From Oceanobacillus_B kapialis (GTDB taxonomy: Bacteria; Bacillota; Bacilli; Bacillales; Amphibacillaceae), in the NCBI RefSeq assembly GCF_042685265.1, contig NZ_JBHUMX010000013.1: a stretch of DNA of 64,000 nucleotides. One strand, 5' to 3'. Under the pieces are notes generated by a model. The model was not told where the DNA came from and did not search any database. It saw only the letters and a program-made list of their open reading frames with translations. Positions 62,183-64,000 of the stretch are shown in pieces (within the stretch, counting starts at the first letter, position 1; each line of letters begins with the position of its first letter). The translations under genes were made by a program, and so were the position numbers.

Positions 62183-63067
62183 ATGCCAGAAGGAAGAATA
62201 ATTAAAGCTTTAAGTGGCTTCTATTATGTAAAAACAGAAGACGGTGAAGTCATTCAGTGTCGTGGCAGAGGGGTTTTCCGTAAAAAGAAAATCACCCCTC
62301 TTGTCGGCGATTTCGTAAAGTTTGAGGCGGATTCACCAGAAGAAGGCTATATAATTGAAATTAATCCACGCGAAAATGAATTAGTTAGACCACCAATTGC
62401 AAATATTGATCAGGCTATTATTGTAAATGCTGCGATACAACCAGATTTTAGTACAACCTTACTAGACAGGTTTCTTGTATTAATAGAAGCAAAGCATATA
62501 AAGCCAGTAATTTTAATTTCTAAAATGGATTTAATTTCAGAAGAAGAACGTAAAACAATCGAAGCCTATCGGGATGACTATGAAAAAATTGGTTATCGGG
62601 TAGAACTAGTATCCTCTAAAGAGAGTGATGGAGTACTATCAATTGAGGATTATTTCGCTAATGTTGTTACAGTATTTGCTGGTCAATCAGGAGTTGGGAA
62701 ATCTTCTATTCTAAACGCCTTAAAGCCATCATTGTTATTGAAAACGGCTGCTATTTCTGAAAGTTTAGGTAGAGGAAAGCACACCACAAGGCATGTGGAG
62801 CTAGTTCAGGTGAATAACGGATTGGTTGCAGATACACCGGGCTTTAGCGCGCTAGACTTCCAGGAGATCGAAGGGGAAGATTTGGCAGATTGCTTCCCTG
62901 AGATGCATGAACGGAAGGGTGAATGCAAATTTCGTGGGTGTATGCACCATAAGGAACCACAATGTGCTGTAAAAGAAGCTGTAGAAACTGGAGAAATTAG
63001 CTCGTACCGTTACGAGCATTATCTAACATTTTTAGAAGAAATCCAATCAAGAAAGCCGAGGTATTAA
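62183..63067 (+). CDS. rsgA: Ribosome small subunit-dependent GTPase RsgA
   Basis: The 294-residue circularly permuted GTPase has an OB-fold domain (1-65), G4 ISKMD before G1 GQSGVGKSS and G3 DTPGFSAL, and a C-terminal zinc site (ECKFRGCMHHKEPQCAV). It helps mature the 30S subunit and is a PrkC/PrpC target (CpgA) in B. subtilis. It directly abuts prkC. Confidence 0.96.
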   Translation: MPEGRIIKALSGFYYVKTEDGEVIQCRGRGVFRKKKITPLVGDFVKFEADSPEEGYIIEINPRENELVRPPIANIDQAIIVNAAIQPDFSTTLLDRFLVLIEAKHIKPVILISKMDLISEEERKTIEAYRDDYEKIGYRVELVSSKESDGVLSIEDYFANVVTVFAGQSGVGKSSILNALKPSLLLKTAAISESLGRGKHTTRHVELVQVNNGLVADTPGFSALDFQEIEGEDLADCFPEMHERKGECKFRGCMHHKEPQCAVKEAVETGEISSYRYEHYLTFLEEIQSRKPRY

Positions 63068-63068
63068 T

Positions 63069-63725
63069 ATGGTAAAAATAGCACCATCAATCCTCTCAGC
63101 AGATTTTGCGAAACTGGGAGAAGAAATTAAAGATGTAGAAACTGGCGGGGCGGATTATATTCACGTGGACGCAATGGACGGGCATTATGTACCAAATATA
63201 ACGATTGGTCCACTTGTGGTGGAGGCTATTAAGCCAATTACATCCCTTCCACTTGATGTCCATCTAATGATTGAGAATCCAGACAACTATATACCAGCAT
63301 TTGCAAAGGCTGGTGCTGATATTATAACGGTCCATCAAGAGGCGAGCAAGCATCTGCACCGTTCTATTCAGCTTATTAAAGCAAATGGAGTAAAGGCTGG
63401 GGTTGTAATAAATCCAGCTACTCCTGTCGAGCTGCTTTATCCAATATTACCGGAAGTTGATCTCGTCCTCTTAATGTCTGTTAACCCTGGGTTTGGAGGA
63501 CAGTCATTTATTAATTCGACCATCCAACGTATCGAACAGATTGCAACCTTCAGAAAAGAACATCACCTAGATTTTGAAATAGAGGTTGATGGTGGTATAA
63601 ATACAAAAACTGCAAAGCAATGTGTGGATGCGGGGGCTGATGTGTTAGTTGCTGGAAGTGCGGTATTCAATCATGCTAACCGTCGTGAGGCCATTAATGA
63701 GATTAAGGATGCTGTGAAGGGGTAA
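63069..63725 (+). CDS. rpe: Ribulose-phosphate 3-epimerase
   Basis: The 218-residue TIM-barrel enzyme interconverts ribulose 5-phosphate and xylulose 5-phosphate in the pentose phosphate pathway. Signatures are HVDAMDGHYVPN, LDVHLMI, MSVNPGFGGQ and EVDGGI with the catalytic aspartates. It lies one base after rsgA. Confidence 0.97.
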   Translation: MVKIAPSILSADFAKLGEEIKDVETGGADYIHVDAMDGHYVPNITIGPLVVEAIKPITSLPLDVHLMIENPDNYIPAFAKAGADIITVHQEASKHLHRSIQLIKANGVKAGVVINPATPVELLYPILPEVDLVLLMSVNPGFGGQSFINSTIQRIEQIATFRKEHHLDFEIEVDGGINTKTAKQCVDAGADVLVAGSAVFNHANRREAINEIKDAVKG

Positions 63726-63732
63726 GTGTGTG

Positions 63733-64000
63733 ATGGTTGCAACAACAATAGGCATTATTGGAAATGGCCCCCCACTATATCCGGACTTTAGTAGGTATGA
63801 ACAAGAGGTCGATTTTTGGATTGCTGCCGATAGAGGAGCTCTAACACTATTAGAAAACGGGATAGAGATTGACCTAGCTATAGGAGATTTCGATTCTATA
63901 ACAGAAGAAGAGAAAGAATTCGTTCGAAATCACGTCAAGCAATTTAATGAATACCCCGCTGAAAAAGATGAGACAGATCTAGAATTAGCTTTAATACATG
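63733..64000 (+). CDS. thiN: Thiamine pyrophosphokinase, 3' end missing
   Basis: About 89 codons are present before the window ends. The sequence IGIIGNGPPLYPDFSRY, FWIAADRGALTLL, and AIGDFDSI with EKDETDLELAL matches the N-terminal half of thiamine pyrophosphokinases (YloS/ThiN), where GDFDS and the DETDLE motif bind ATP and magnesium. The enzyme turns thiamine into TPP. AAGGGG at 63717-63722 is the SD; GTG 63730 is an alternative start. Confidence 0.88.
   Translation, partial: MVATTIGIIGNGPPLYPDFSRYEQEVDFWIAADRGALTLLENGIEIDLAIGDFDSITEEEKEFVRNHVKQFNEYPAEKDETDLELALIH

Overview
The window is a low-GC Gram-positive, endospore-forming Bacillaceae chromosome segment. The gene order closely follows the ylbN-to-yloS part of the Bacillus subtilis chromosome. 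The presence of spoVD, spoVE, spoIIGA-sigE-sigG, a GerR-type regulator and bacillithiol synthase supports a spore former. Several local differences from B. subtilis (no murG/murB, pyrP, def or rlmN at their usual places) and a family of interspersed repeats suggest a genus outside Bacillus sensu stricto, perhaps Virgibacillus/Oceanobacillus-like; that placement is inference from layout only. Almost all genes are on the + strand. No tRNA, rRNA, transposase, phage gene or CRISPR array was seen.

Layout. 1-4.8 kb: end of a YceD-family gene, rpmF, a GerR/RsfA-type sporulation regulator, a GNAT acetyltransferase (minus strand), a DUF3397 membrane protein and bshC. 4.8-21.5 kb: the division and cell wall cluster mraZ-rsmH-ftsL-pbpB-spoVD-murE-murF-mraY-murD-spoVE-divIB-ftsA-ftsZ, preceded by a repeated MraZ operator. 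21.9-24.6 kb: spoIIGA-sigE-sigG, which makes, processes and follows the mother-cell and forespore sigma factors. 24.6-28.6 kb: ylmC-pgeF-ylmE-sepF-ylmG-ylmH-divIVA. 28.6-33.3 kb: T-box-controlled ileS, then lspA and rluD. 33.3-43.5 kb: the complete de novo UMP operon pyrR-pyrB-pyrC-carA-carB-pyrK-pyrD-pyrF-pyrE with two PyrR-type attenuators. 43.6-46.0 kb: a small accessory patch (methyltransferase, LysR regulator, Ohr peroxidase). 46.0-64 kb: rqcH (minus strand), a calcium P-type ATPase, yloC, remA, gmk, rpoZ, coaBC, priA, fmt, rsmB, prpC, prkC, rsgA, rpe and the start of a thiamine pyrophosphokinase gene.

How the parts work together: the wall cluster supplies lipid-linked peptidoglycan precursor (MurE/F/D, MraY) to the septal synthases (PBP2B, SpoVD, SpoVE) under the Z-ring scaffold (FtsZ, FtsA, SepF, DivIVA). 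PrkC/PrpC sense muropeptides through PASTA domains. The pyr operon and gmk supply nucleotides. RqcH, RsgA, RluD, RsmB and Fmt serve translation.

The most notable non-coding content is a structured repeat of about 160 bp in six intergenic copies, two of them internally deleted, which no gene explains. Other signals worth reading are a sigma-H-type promoter before ftsA, a textbook sigma-F promoter before sigG, a 5' hairpin that buries the spoVE ribosome binding site, and a palindrome between the divergent methyltransferase and LysR genes. No clearly new multi-gene system was found; the repeat family is the best candidate for something undescribed.
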